Shown here: piece by piece, positions 1 through 7,327 of the stretch
Position numbering within the stretch: the first letter of the stretch is position 1
Layout: each line of letters begins with the position of its first letter
Virus record (IMG/VR): IMGVR_UViG_3300009104_000082
Span: 1-30,292 of that record
Direction: 5' to 3' (one strand)
Length of the DNA stretch: 30,292 nucleotides
From: a virus
The notes under the pieces: model-generated
The model's input: the letters and a program-made list of their open reading frames with translations, nothing else
What the model was told of the DNA's origin: nothing
Databases searched by the model: none
Program-made: the position numbers and the translations under genes

Positions 1-2
1 CC

Positions 3-680
3 TTTGCTTCGAATTTGGCGACAGGCGATGTAATAGACTTTGTGATCTTGTTAGGTAATGTTTTGGACTTGGGAGTGCCAAGTGATGCAACTGTAACTGC
101 GGCTAAATTAAATAATGATCTTATTTCTGGAACAACTGCTTTGGCAAGTGAGCCAGCAGATACTGATGAGTTCTTGGTTTCAGATGCTGGTACATTGAAA
201 AGAATTGATTATAGTTTAATTAAAGGTGGTGGAAAAGTTGGACAAATTGTTTCTGCAATTAAAACAGATAGAGCAACTACAACATCCACAACAGCAACAG
301 CAAGTGGTTTATCAGTTGCTATAACTCCAACTGCAACAAGTTCAAAAGTTTTATTATTAGCTTGTATTGGTTCTGCTGGAAATAGTGGAGCAAATAACAG
401 AACTTTTTTTGCATTTAATGGTGGAAACACAGCTACATTTTTAGGGGATGCGGCAACAGGACATGAATGTGCTGCTGGATTTACAACACATAGAACAGAT
501 TATGGTCAATCATCTGCTAACATGATGTATCTTGATTCTCCATCAACAACTTCAGCAACTACATATTCAGTTTATTATTGGGGAGATACAGGAACAACTA
601 CTTTTAATGGAAGTCATACACAAAATGCCGAAAATGGAAATGCGGCATCATCAATAACAGCAATAGAGGTATTGGCATAA
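3..680 (+). CDS. Tail fibre-like structural protein, 5'-truncated by window edge
   Basis: The reading frame is open to the left edge, so the start lies outside the window; the TTG at 15 is only the first start-like codon. The visible part opens with DVIDFVILLGNVLDLG followed by an SDATVTAAKL stretch, a pattern I associate with the C-terminal half of tail-fibre proteins of marine phages. The rest is rich in Thr, Ser, Ala and Gly with alternating hydrophobics (TATSSKVLLLACIG), consistent with a beta-structured distal domain. It overlaps the next gene by one base (TAATG). It probably belongs to the virion adhesion apparatus. The family call rests on composition and the N-terminal motif; receptor and fold cannot be told. 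Confidence 0.6.
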   Translation, partial: FASNLATGDVIDFVILLGNVLDLGVPSDATVTAAKLNNDLISGTTALASEPADTDEFLVSDAGTLKRIDYSLIKGGGKVGQIVSAIKTDRATTTSTTATASGLSVAITPTATSSKVLLLACIGSAGNSGANNRTFFAFNGGNTATFLGDAATGHECAAGFTTHRTDYGQSSANMMYLDSPSTTSATTYSVYYWGDTGTTTFNGSHTQNAENGNAASSITAIEVLA

Positions 681-976
681 TGATAGATTTAGTAGAAGCA
701 ATCGTAGCAATAAAATCAGATGCAGTAGTAACTGTTCATGATAATGATATTACAAAAATAATATGGTTAGATGGTAATCCAACTAATATTACTAACGATG
801 AAATTTTAGCAAAACAAACAGAACTACAAACAGCTTATGATAATAAAGAATATCAAAGAAAAAGAGAGAAAGAATATCCATCTATTGTAGATCAATTAGA
901 TGATATTTACCATAATGGAATTGATGGTTGGAAAGCTACTATTAAAGTAACTAAAGACAAATATCCAAAGGAGTAA
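680..976 (+). CDS. Small tail-module protein, XkdW-like (98 aa)
   Basis: A 98-residue soluble protein that starts on the stop codon of the fibre gene (TAATG). The N-terminal half is a compact hydrophobic/acidic stretch with IIWLDG; the C-terminal half carries YQRKREKEYPSI followed by a Gln-Leu-Asp-Asp helix and GWKATI. The combination of a YPSI..QLD element and a downstream W recurs in small phage proteins encoded beside tail fibres (XkdW-like, often called tail-fibre assembly proteins). Its position directly after a fibre gene fits a chaperone or fibre-attachment role, but no catalytic motif is visible and the function is inferred from place and pattern only. Confidence 0.55.
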   Translation: MIDLVEAIVAIKSDAVVTVHDNDITKIIWLDGNPTNITNDEILAKQTELQTAYDNKEYQRKREKEYPSIVDQLDDIYHNGIDGWKATIKVTKDKYPKE

Positions 977-979
977 TCA

Positions 980-1597
980 ATGGCAATCAAAGTAGCCAAT
1001 AATCAATCCTTGACTGCGATTACAGCTTTACCATCAGGAGTTTCTGGTGGTACTATGACTTTATTAGAAACGCAGACTGCATCAAGTAGTTCTACAATTT
1101 CTTTTACAAGTGGAATTGATAGCACCTATGATGAGTATGTGTTTAAGTTTATTAATATTCATCCATCTGCTGAAAGTGTTTTTTCTTTTCAAGCTGATAC
1201 AGGCACAAATACAAGTTATAACCAAACTATTACATCAACTTCTTTTAGAGCTTATCATAGAGAAGATGCTGGAGAAAGTGGATTAGGTTATATATCTGCA
1301 GCAGATCAGGCACAAGGAACAGGGTTTCAACCTCTTATGGAATCTCCACAATTAGGCACAAATAATGATGAAAACTTAAATGGAACTTTACATATTTATA
1401 ATCCATCTAGTACAACATTTGTAAAACATTTTATAGCAAGAACTTTATCACAAAATGATGATAGTCAACCAGCTTATGTTTTAGATGGATATTTTGCTGG
1501 GTACTTTAACACAACCTCAGCATTAACAAGATTTCAATTTAAATTTGCATCAGGAAACATAGACTCAGGAACAATAAAATTATATGGCATTAGTTAA
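980..1597 (+). CDS. Tandem adhesin-like paralogue 1 (205 aa)
   Basis: First of three adjacent genes coding for paralogues of 203-206 residues. Shared landmarks are an N-terminal MALVK/MAIKV..NN segment, QTASSSSTISF at residues 32-42, a YNPSSTTFVKH block in the middle and GTIKLYGI at the C-terminus. The protein is rich in Ser, Thr, Asn and aromatic residues, has no signal peptide or membrane segment, and looks beta-structured. A well-placed AGGAG lies before the ATG (aaaggagtaatcaATG). Position between a tail fibre and tail chaperones suggests a virion surface or receptor-binding protein. Family name not recognised; the role is inferred from place, composition and paralogy. Confidence 0.65.
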   Translation: MAIKVANNQSLTAITALPSGVSGGTMTLLETQTASSSSTISFTSGIDSTYDEYVFKFINIHPSAESVFSFQADTGTNTSYNQTITSTSFRAYHREDAGESGLGYISAADQAQGTGFQPLMESPQLGTNNDENLNGTLHIYNPSSTTFVKHFIARTLSQNDDSQPAYVLDGYFAGYFNTTSALTRFQFKFASGNIDSGTIKLYGIS

Positions 1598-2204
1598 ATA
1601 CAACAACAATTCTATAAGTGCTATTACATCAACAGGATTAACTGCTGGTGCTATGACTTTAATTAAAGAACAAACAGCATCTTCAAGTTCTACTATTAGC
1701 TTTGTGGATGGAACATCAGATGTAGTCTTGGATAGCACATATCCTATTTATTTATTTAAAATTATAAATCTTCATCCATCTGGCGATGATATGAAAGTAG
1801 GATTTCAAGGAAATGCTGCTGGTGGAAGTGGCTACAACGAAACAATTACATCTACAGTTTTTTTAGCTTATCATGATGAAGGAGATTCTGGAACATCATT
1901 AACTTACAGTACAACAAGAGATGAAGCACAAAGCACAGATTTCCAAGATATTATAGATGATTTAGGAAATGATAATGATCAAAGTGCATCTGGCGAATTA
2001 TGGCTTTTCAACCCAAGTTCTACTACATATGTAAAACATTGGATGTCAACTATGCAAATTTATAATAGTGGTAATAATTCTGTAATTTTTAAAACTGCTG
2101 GATATTTCAATACAACTTCTGCTATTGACGAAATACAATTTAAACCAGCATCAGGAACTATAGACGCTGGCACAATCAAACTCTATGGAATTAAGGATTC
2201 ATAA
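1584..2204 (+). CDS. Tandem adhesin-like paralogue 2 (206 aa)
   Basis: Second of three paralogues, beginning inside the last codons of the first gene (14-base overlap) with no room for a separate leader, so translational coupling is likely. QTASSSSTISF (residues 30-40) is identical to copy 1, followed by a VDGTSDVVLD insert shared with copy 3 but absent from copy 1. The central block FNPSSTTYVKHW and the C-terminal GTIKLYGI are conserved, while the stretch between them varies. The pattern of conserved ends and a variable middle fits a virion-exposed protein family under diversification. No enzyme motif is visible. Confidence 0.65.
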   Translation: MALVKYNNNSISAITSTGLTAGAMTLIKEQTASSSSTISFVDGTSDVVLDSTYPIYLFKIINLHPSGDDMKVGFQGNAAGGSGYNETITSTVFLAYHDEGDSGTSLTYSTTRDEAQSTDFQDIIDDLGNDNDQSASGELWLFNPSSTTYVKHWMSTMQIYNSGNNSVIFKTAGYFNTTSAIDEIQFKPASGTIDAGTIKLYGIKDS

Positions 2205-2815
2205 TGGCTTTAGTTAAATTAAATAATAGAGGTGTAAGGTCAGCTACTGCGTTTGGAAGTATTACAGGATTAGGTAGTATGACATTTATTAAAAAACAAA
2301 CTGCTTCATCATCTGCAACTATATCTTTCGTTGATGGAACATCGGATGTTGTTCTGGATGATACTTACAAGGAATATTTATTTACTTTTAATAATATTCA
2401 TGCAGAATCAAACTCTGGTTTTAGTTTTAATTTTAGAGATGGGGGTACAGATTATGATGCTACAAAAACAACCACTCATTTTTATGGTTATCATAATGAA
2501 TCTGGTAGTTCTAGTGGATTACAATATACTACAAGTTATGATTTAGCACAATCGACAGATTTTCAACGAATTGGTGATAATTTAACTACAGATGCAGACC
2601 ACAATTTATGTGGATATTTACATTTATTTAACCCATCATCTACTACATTTGTAAAACATTTTATAGCAACACTTCAATTTAATTCAGGTACACAATCTAC
2701 ACAAAGTTTTTGTGCTGGTTATTGTAATGTAACTGCTGCAATTGATGGAGTACAATTTAAAATGAGTTCAGATGACATAGACGCTGGAGACATCTGCCTC
2801 TATGGTATAGCTTGA
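2204..2815 (+). CDS. Tandem adhesin-like paralogue 3 (203 aa)
   Basis: Third paralogue, starting on the stop codon of copy 2 (TAATGG). It keeps KQTASSSATISFVDGTSD near residue 31, FNPSSTTFVKHFIA in the middle and a modified C-terminus (DIDAGDICLYGIA in place of GTIKLYGI). It is closer to copy 2 than to copy 1 in the N-terminal third because both carry the VDGTSDVVLDD insert, whereas the FVKHFIA block is closer to copy 1, so the copies may have recombined. Likely exposed on the tail tip or fibre; function inferred only. Confidence 0.65.
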   Translation: MALVKLNNRGVRSATAFGSITGLGSMTFIKKQTASSSATISFVDGTSDVVLDDTYKEYLFTFNNIHAESNSGFSFNFRDGGTDYDATKTTTHFYGYHNESGSSSGLQYTTSYDLAQSTDFQRIGDNLTTDADHNLCGYLHLFNPSSTTFVKHFIATLQFNSGTQSTQSFCAGYCNVTAAIDGVQFKMSSDDIDAGDICLYGIA

Positions 2816-2845
2816 TAAACAATTAACAATGGAGTATAAATAATT

Positions 2846-3133
2846 ATGGCAAGACATCATTTAATAAATGGAAATATAGTTCCTTTTACTGCTGAAGAAG
2901 AAGCGGCAAGAGATAAGGAAGAAGCTGATCATGAAGCTGGTGCTTTCGATAGGTCTATTGCAAGATTAAGAGAAGATAGAAATAGAAAATTAGCTGAAAC
3001 TGATTTTTATGCTTTATCAGATGTAACTATGTCAGCAGAAATGACTACTTACAGACAGGAACTTCGTGATTTACCAAGTGGATTAACTACTGTTGAAGAA
3101 GTCAATAATGTTACATGGCCAACCAAACCATAA
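2846..3133 (+). CDS. Phage_tail_APC-like tail assembly chaperone (95 aa)
   Basis: A 95-residue charged, mostly helical protein. Residues about 38-95 carry the pattern R..RDRNRKLAETDFYAL...V.MSAEM..YRQELRDLP....WPTKP, which matches the small phage proteins grouped as Phage_tail_APC (tail assembly chaperone next to tail fibres): Arg-rich helix, TDFYAL, YRQ.LRD.P and terminal WP. It would help fold or attach the adhesion proteins encoded just upstream and would not be part of the virion. A 30-nt gap with GGAG precedes the start. Confidence is good for the family pattern, lower for the mechanism. Confidence 0.65.
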   Translation: MARHHLINGNIVPFTAEEEAARDKEEADHEAGAFDRSIARLREDRNRKLAETDFYALSDVTMSAEMTTYRQELRDLPSGLTTVEEVNNVTWPTKP

Positions 3134-3151
3134 GACTCATAGGAGTTTTTA

Positions 3152-3631
3152 ATGCAATTATCCAAACATTTTAAACTAGAAGAATTTGAAAAGTCCATGA
3201 CAGCAGTTCGTAAAGGAATTGAGAACAAAGCTGGAAGTGGAGAAATAAAAAACTTAACCGATTTATGCTATACAGTATTAGAGCCTGTAAGAGCAAAGTT
3301 TGACAAGCCAATTATTATTACATCAGGCTTTAGATCAGAAGAACTATGCGAAGCTATCGGTAGCAAAAAGACCTCACAACACGCAAAAGGACAAGCAGTT
3401 GATTTTGAAATAGCTGGAGTATCTAATTTACAAGTAGCAGTTTGGATTGAAGCTAACTGTGATTTTGACCAACTTATTTTAGAATATTGGACAGGAGAAG
3501 CTAATAGTGGTTGGATTCATTGTTCTTATGCAGAGGGTAGTAATAGAAAACAAGTTTTAAGATATGATGGAAAGACTTATGAAAATGGATTACCAGATAT
3601 GAAATGGTCTGGTGGTAAGGTTGTTAATTGA
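3152..3631 (+). CDS. Endolysin: M15-family zinc D-Ala-D-Ala-type peptidase
   Basis: A single-domain 159-residue peptidase expected to cut the peptide part of peptidoglycan at the end of infection. Family landmarks in order: HFKLEEFEKS at the N-terminus, IIITSGFRS at residues 54-62, SQHAKGQAVDF at 75-85 giving zinc ligands H77 and D84, and WIHCS at 121-125 giving the third ligand H123. No signal peptide or cell-wall-binding domain is present, so export needs a holin; a 3TM holin candidate lies 1.2 kb downstream. GGAG before the ATG supports the start. The length is normal for short M15_3-type phage enzymes. Confidence 0.88.
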   Translation: MQLSKHFKLEEFEKSMTAVRKGIENKAGSGEIKNLTDLCYTVLEPVRAKFDKPIIITSGFRSEELCEAIGSKKTSQHAKGQAVDFEIAGVSNLQVAVWIEANCDFDQLILEYWTGEANSGWIHCSYAEGSNRKQVLRYDGKTYENGLPDMKWSGGKVVN

Positions 3632-3690
3632 TGAATATGTTTTTTAGAGGACTTGAAGTTTTCTATCATTTATTTAAACAGGAGAAAAAA

Positions 3691-3786
3691 ATGCCAAAGA
3701 GCAAATACAAAAAACTTTCTAAAAAAAGTGGAAAGTCTGGAAAAGGCAAATCTTATACTTATAAGAAAACAAAATTTAAAAAATAG
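3691..3786 (+). CDS. Small lysine-rich basic protein (31 aa)
   Basis: A short gene just after the endolysin. The chosen ATG at 3691 has a strong ribosome-binding site (caggag, 6 nt upstream). The same frame is open back to an ATG at 3631 that overlaps the endolysin stop, giving a 51-residue alternative. The product is almost only Lys, Ser, Gly and Tyr (KKLSKKSGKSGKGKS), so it may bind nucleic acid or be disordered. Function unknown; the case for a real gene rests on the ribosome-binding site and on the similarly basic small proteins elsewhere in the window. Confidence 0.5.
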   Translation: MPKSKYKKLSKKSGKSGKGKSYTYKKTKFKK

Positions 3787-3828
3787 CACAACTATTGAAA
3801 TACTATCCATTTAGTTGTATGAATCAGT

Positions 3829-4527
3829 ATGTCTTATAAAAGAATACTTGTGATAAGTGATATGCACTTACCATACCAACACAAAGATTCAATCCGATTT
3901 TTAAAAGAAATAAAAAAAGAATTTAAACCTGACTTCGTTGTTAATATTGGCGACTTATTAGATTTTCATGCAATCAATATGCACACACACGACCCTGATT
4001 TATATTCTGCTGGACACGAATTAGATAAAGCTAAAGAATACATTAAGCAACTTGAAGATATATTTCCAAATGTTACAGAAGTAGATTCTAACCATAGTAG
4101 TCTAGTATATAGACGAGCATTAAAATATGGAATGTCAAAACAATTTTTAAAACCTTATGGAGAATTTTTAGGAACTAGAAAATGGAAATGGGTTGATGAT
4201 TTAACTTTAACAATGTCTAATAAACAAAGATGTTTTTTTACGCATGGAAGAAGTGCTGATGTTTTAAAAGTATCTCAAACAATGGGTATGTCAGCAGTAC
4301 AAGGACACTATCATACAAAGTTCTTAATAAGCTATTGGGCAAATCCTGATAATTTATTTTTTGCTATGAATGTAGGTTGTTTAATTAATCAAAAAAGTAT
4401 GGCTTTCAACTATGCCAAGAACTTTAAAACTAGATTTATTTTAGGTTGCGGAATAATTATAAATGGTGTACCAAGATTACTCCCTATGGTAATCAAAGAT
4501 GGAAATTGGATAAATCAAATAGTATGA
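3829..4527 (+). CDS. Calcineurin-like metallophosphoesterase
   Basis: A 232-residue member of the calcineurin-like phosphoesterase superfamily, which hydrolyses phosphoester bonds with two metal ions. Metal-ligand motifs appear in order: D11-x-H13 (ISDMH), G41-D42 (NIGDLLD), N88-H89, H139-G140 and G159-H160-x-H162. The third motif reads SNHS instead of the usual GNHE/D; the ligand Asn and the catalytic His are kept. The substrate is unknown; phage members have been proposed to act on DNA ends or nucleotides. No clear Shine-Dalgarno precedes the ATG. It overlaps the DUF3310 gene by ATGA, suggesting joint expression, and sits between endolysin and holin. Confidence 0.82.
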   Translation: MSYKRILVISDMHLPYQHKDSIRFLKEIKKEFKPDFVVNIGDLLDFHAINMHTHDPDLYSAGHELDKAKEYIKQLEDIFPNVTEVDSNHSSLVYRRALKYGMSKQFLKPYGEFLGTRKWKWVDDLTLTMSNKQRCFFTHGRSADVLKVSQTMGMSAVQGHYHTKFLISYWANPDNLFFAMNVGCLINQKSMAFNYAKNFKTRFILGCGIIINGVPRLLPMVIKDGNWINQIV

Positions 4528-4826
4528 GTTCTAAAACCACAATAAAGACTAATAAGCTAAAAAATGCCCTTTTAAAGAGCCATAGAGACACGCAGAGCAG
4601 TGATTCTGCCTTTTCTGAACAAGTGGGTGGGGATTGGTATAAGAAGCTAAAACTCCAACCTTTAGACTATTGTATGGATAATAATTTCAATGCTTGTCAA
4701 ACAAAAGTAATTAAATATATATCAAGATATAATTTAAAACATAAAACAACAAAAGATCAAGTTAAAGATTTAGAAAAAGCAAAGCATGTAATTGATATGC
4801 TTATAGAAAAAATTAAGGAGAAATAA
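4524..4826 (+). CDS. DUF3310 family small protein
   Basis: The start is taken at 4524, where ATGA overlaps the phosphoesterase stop, giving 100 residues; an upstream in-frame extension would run through the phosphoesterase gene. Residues about 45-98 match the DUF3310 pattern: LQPLDYCMDNNFNACQ, then KVIKYISRYNLK and DLEKAKHVIDMLIEK. DUF3310 is found in many phages and includes a segment of T7 gp1.7, a nucleotide kinase, so a nucleotide-related role is possible but not shown here. Pairing with a phosphoesterase is consistent with nucleotide handling. The N-terminal 40 residues are polar and look disordered. Confidence 0.75.
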   Translation: MSSKTTIKTNKLKNALLKSHRDTQSSDSAFSEQVGGDWYKKLKLQPLDYCMDNNFNACQTKVIKYISRYNLKHKTTKDQVKDLEKAKHVIDMLIEKIKEK

Positions 4827-4827
4827 G

Positions 4828-5217
4828 ATGTGGTTAAGTATTGCATCAAAATTAGTACCTGGAATTATTAAAACAGGAATGTCAATAGCCTCTAATAGAA
4901 GAAGAACTAAAGAATTAGAATCAGTAGCAGAAATGAAACACGCTGAAAGAATGGCAACAGGAGAAATAGAATATCAGAAAGCAGTTATACAAAATAATCA
5001 GCAAGGCTGGAAAGACGAGTTCGTTTTAATTTTGGTTTCTGCTCCTGTGATGATTTTAATTTGGTCTATATTTTCTGACGATCCAGCTATAATGGAAAAA
5101 GTAGATAAATTTTTTACTCAATTTAATAATATGCCTTTTTGGTATCAAGCATTATTTATAGGAGTCGTTAGTGCAATTTATGGTCTTAAAGGTGCTGACA
5201 TAATGAAAAAAAAATAG
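4828..5217 (+). CDS. Holin, GTA_holin_3TM-like
   Basis: A 129-residue membrane protein that probably lets the endolysin cross the inner membrane. An amphipathic N-terminal helix (residues 1-22) is followed by a charged helix with GEIEYQKAV, then W61-K62-D63-E64, a hydrophobic segment at about 65-82 (VLILVSAPVMILIW), the element MPFWYQALFIG, and a second hydrophobic segment at about 104-120, ending in a lysine-rich tail. The GEIE, WKDEF, SAPV and P.WYQ landmarks match the 3TM holins of gene-transfer agents and alphaproteobacterial phages. AAGGAG lies upstream of the start (aaggagaaataagATG). Confidence 0.75.
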   Translation: MWLSIASKLVPGIIKTGMSIASNRRRTKELESVAEMKHAERMATGEIEYQKAVIQNNQQGWKDEFVLILVSAPVMILIWSIFSDDPAIMEKVDKFFTQFNNMPFWYQALFIGVVSAIYGLKGADIMKKK

Positions 5218-5229
5218 TAATGTGTCTAA

Positions 5230-5466
5230 ATGGACATAGACGCAGTTATTACAAATTTAGAAATACAATTAGAATCAATGTATAATCCTTATGGGCATTA
5301 TATATGTTTAAGATTTATAGATACTAAACCTACATTTCCTAAAGTCACAAGAACATTAGAAGAATTAAAAAAATATGGAGATGTGTTAGTGGTTAATCAT
5401 AAATACACTTTTGAAGAAATAAATGAAAAGACAGATATGTCTCATTTAGAAATTACAAGGCATTAA
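5230..5466 (+). CDS. Hypothetical protein (78 aa)
   Basis: Last gene of the plus-strand lysis module, ending just before a hairpin shared with the convergent operon. It has no membrane segment or recognised motif; the middle (GHYICLRFIDTKPTF) looks like a small alpha/beta fold. No strong ribosome-binding site is present. Coding is supported by uninterrupted reading, tight packing behind the holin and a stop codon directly followed by the hairpin. Function unknown. Confidence 0.5.
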   Translation: MDIDAVITNLEIQLESMYNPYGHYICLRFIDTKPTFPKVTRTLEELKKYGDVLVVNHKYTFEEINEKTDMSHLEITRH

Positions 5467-5469
5467 ATA

Positions 5470-5487
5470 TGGGGGATTTCTCCCCCA
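5470..5487. terminator. Bidirectional hairpin terminator between convergent operons
   Basis: A perfect 7-bp stem TGGGGGA / TCCCCCA with a 4-nt TTTC loop lies exactly between the stop of the plus-strand gene (5466) and the stop of the minus-strand gene (5496). A G5-C5 stem is conspicuous in such AT-rich DNA. The U-tracts on either side are weak, so termination may be partial or the stem may protect both mRNA 3' ends. Confidence 0.7.
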
Positions 5488-5495
5488 CACTACTA

Positions 5496-5888
5496 TTAGT
5501 TTGGTTTCCAATTAGTCAGCTTATCTATGGCTAATTGATTAATAGATTTTTGTTTTAAGCTATCACAATAACTATGAGCATTTTTTGCTTCTATCTTCAT
5601 ATAAAGATGTAGCTTTTTCCTACGAGAAAGTTCTTTTTTAACTTCCTTGTATCTCTCATCATTAGTTGCTTTCACTTTAGCTTGTGCAACAGATATAGAT
5701 TCATTTATCTGCTTTTCACTTACAACAAAATCAAAGACTTCTTGGACTTGATCTTTAGCCTCGTCATATTCTATTTCTGCATCAATACTTCTTTTATCTA
5801 AAGTATCTATGTAGATAAGAATCTTATTAGGGTCAAATTCAGTTGGTCTTAACTTGATGTAATTGGGTAATGAATCTTTTTCTGCCAT
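5496..5888 (-). CDS. Hypothetical coiled-coil protein (130 aa), end of exonuclease operon
   Basis: Last gene of the minus-strand operon, overlapping the preceding gene by one base (TAATG). A short N-terminal globular part (YIKLRPTEFDPNKILIYIDTLDK) leads into a long charged helical region with repeated Lys/Glu (VKATNDERYKEVKKELSRRKK). Such helical proteins are common beside phage recombination nucleases, but I recognise no family. The distance from the exonuclease gene, two genes upstream, suggests a helper role in recombination or replication; this is inference from neighbourhood. Confidence 0.55.
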   Translation of the reverse strand: MAEKDSLPNYIKLRPTEFDPNKILIYIDTLDKRSIDAEIEYDEAKDQVQEVFDFVVSEKQINESISVAQAKVKATNDERYKEVKKELSRRKKLHLYMKIEAKNAHSYCDSLKQKSINQLAIDKLTNWKPN

Positions 5889-6256
5889 TACTTATAATCG
5901 TTCTGACTTAACTGTTGCTCGTATTCATCAGGATTGAAGTCCGACTTTCCCCATTCCTTTTCAGATTGAGGTAATTGGTCGTCCATATCATTTCCTTGTT
6001 GATACGATTGCTTTGGTTTATTAAAAGCTGGATTTGTTTTTGTCTTATCGTAATAAGGAAACAATTTCCAACCATTAACTCTATTATCCCAAAATCCTTT
6101 TAAAACTAGATTTTGGTTATTTAGATTAACTTCTAAAATACACCCACTTTTTTTTGTAGATGTTATTCTAGCAGTTCCTCCATTACTATCAGAGCCATTA
6201 TTATTATAACTTTTTTTCTGATAGTTGTTGTTGTACTGTGTCTTATATCCTGACAT
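5888..6256 (-). CDS. Asn/Tyr-rich protein downstream of exonuclease, possible ssDNA-binding accessory (122 aa)
   Basis: A 122-residue protein with three parts: an Asn/Tyr/Lys-rich low-complexity N-terminus (residues 1-28), a compact middle of about 45 residues (ARITSTKKSGCILEVNL ... GFWDNRVNGWKLFPYYD) resembling a small beta-domain, and an acidic, Gln-rich tail ending QLSQNDYK. A beta core with an acidic tail recalls single-strand binding proteins, but the length and residues do not identify the family. An AAGGAG ribosome-binding site precedes the ATG. Its place directly after the exonuclease gene is the main functional clue. Confidence 0.55.
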   Translation of the reverse strand: MSGYKTQYNNNYQKKSYNNNGSDSNGGTARITSTKKSGCILEVNLNNQNLVLKGFWDNRVNGWKLFPYYDKTKTNPAFNKPKQSYQQGNDMDDQLPQSEKEWGKSDFNPDEYEQQLSQNDYK

Positions 6257-6270
6257 CAGATTCTCCTTTG

Positions 6271-7014
6271 TTAATTATCCCAATAATTATTCATTGAAGT
6301 CATAATATATTTTGCTCCAATAAAAGCATTGAGAAGTTTTTTATTTAAAGGAATTTCCTGAACATCAATCTTTTTATCACTTTTTGGTAATCTAACCACA
6401 AGTGCTTTTGAGATTTTTTGTTTAGTTTCTTCCTCATACGCAAACCAATAAGCATTTAATTGTAAATAATAATCAAATGATATTTGGTTACTTGTTTTAA
6501 TATCAATCAAAACAAGATTTTCTTCCTTGTCTTTAACAACAAGGTCAAGAGTACCAGCATAATTATATTTTTTACAATATAATTTTTTTTCTATTTCAAT
6601 AGGCTCATACTCTTGATTTTCCCACCATTTCAAAAACAAGTTCCAACAATTTACAACTCGTTTATCATTTTGAGTAGGAATTTCTTTGCCTTTAAGATAA
6701 TCTTCCACCAAACCATGAACAACTGTTCCTATTCGTCCAGCTTCTTTCATTATCTTATCAGTAGCACCTTCTGCTTCAGCAAATATCTTTTCTAAAGATA
6801 ATCTATCTAATTGTATATTATCATTTAGCATTTGATTAATTTGTCTTTTTGCTTGACCTAAAGGAAATTGTACTTTCCAATTAGTTAAGCCATCTTTAAT
6901 CAAACCTCTAGATGTTATGCCTGTTACAGAGGGAACTTTTTTTCCACCAACTTTGTATGTATGCGTTGGTTCGTCATAGTATAAAACAATACCATTTTTT
7001 AGATTGTATTGCAT
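6271..7014 (-). CDS. PD-(D/E)XK exonuclease, RecB/Cas4-like
   Basis: A 247-residue nuclease of the PD-(D/E)XK superfamily, likely a phage recombination or DNA-processing exonuclease. Motifs in order: H18 in the N-terminal DEPTHTY element and SVTGITS nearby; R94-IGTVVH100 (the GT.VH helix); AGTLDLV with metal ligand D157; LIDIKTS with D171 and K173; and the motif-IV helix YLQLNAYW with Q185 and Y189. All key residues are present, so the enzyme should be active. GAAAGGG precedes the start. Two genes downstream in the operon may encode accessory proteins. An annealing partner is not recognised, though the upstream DUF932 protein occupies a plausible place. Confidence 0.85.
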   Translation of the reverse strand: MQYNLKNGIVLYYDEPTHTYKVGGKKVPSVTGITSRGLIKDGLTNWKVQFPLGQAKRQINQMLNDNIQLDRLSLEKIFAEAEGATDKIMKEAGRIGTVVHGLVEDYLKGKEIPTQNDKRVVNCWNLFLKWWENQEYEPIEIEKKLYCKKYNYAGTLDLVVKDKEENLVLIDIKTSNQISFDYYLQLNAYWFAYEEETKQKISKALVVRLPKSDKKIDVQEIPLNKKLLNAFIGAKYIMTSMNNYWDN

Positions 7015-7024
7015 TTTTCCCTTT

Positions 7025-7318
7025 CTAACTAAATCGTTGCCAAAAAAAGTTTATATCATAATTATAGTATTTTGATAATGCAAACATTTTAGCAACATCA
7101 GTTTTAATACCTTTTTCAAATTTATATAAATCATAAATTGAATGAAAGTATTTTTTGTTGTCTTGAACAACCGCTTCCGCAGTCATATTTTTATTAAGTC
7201 TAAGATTCTTAAACTTAATACCAACAATACGATTAAAAAGTCGTCCATCTTCTTTTTCTTTAAAAGAAGCCAACATACCTTTTAACATAAAATTGGATTT
7301 GGTCTCTTTATCCATCAT
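7025..7318 (-). CDS. Degenerate XRE-type helix-turn-helix protein (97 aa)
   Basis: Residues about 32-92 follow the spacing of the XRE/Cro fold: GIKFKNLRLNKNMTAEAVV, then a variable turn, SIYDLYKFEKGIKT and a final helix pair ending YNYDINFFW. YKFEKG aligns with the YEKG motif of the phage XRE regulator at 10291. The second helix is less regular than in typical XRE proteins, so DNA binding may be lost or changed. AGAAAGG before the ATG supports the start. It could feed back on the divergent control region; this is inference. Confidence 0.5.
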   Translation of the reverse strand: MMDKETKSNFMLKGMLASFKEKEDGRLFNRIVGIKFKNLRLNKNMTAEAVVQDNKKYFHSIYDLYKFEKGIKTDVAKMFALSKYYNYDINFFWQRFS

Positions 7319-7327
7319 ATATCCTTT

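Noticed and set aside
160-175. CTGATGAG on the plus strand inside the tail-fibre gene, similar to the hammerhead core
   Set aside because: It lies in a coding frame (TDEF) and I found no GAAA strand or GUC triplet with pairing stems around it.
2331-2546. Plus-strand frame inside adhesin paralogue 3
   Set aside because: Out-of-frame, Met/Ile/Leu-rich translation of a gene with clear paralogues; no start signal.
2812-2840. TTGATA, 17-nt spacer, TATAAA resembling a sigma-70 promoter before the tail chaperone gene
   Set aside because: The start of transcription would fall on the ATG at 2846, leaving no leader, and the GGAG there already explains the sequence. Chance matches are common in this AT-rich DNA.
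3788-3818. 7-bp inverted repeat ACAACTA / TAGTTGT before the phosphoesterase gene
   Set aside because: The stem is A/T-rich with a 17-nt loop and no conserved context; too weak to annotate.
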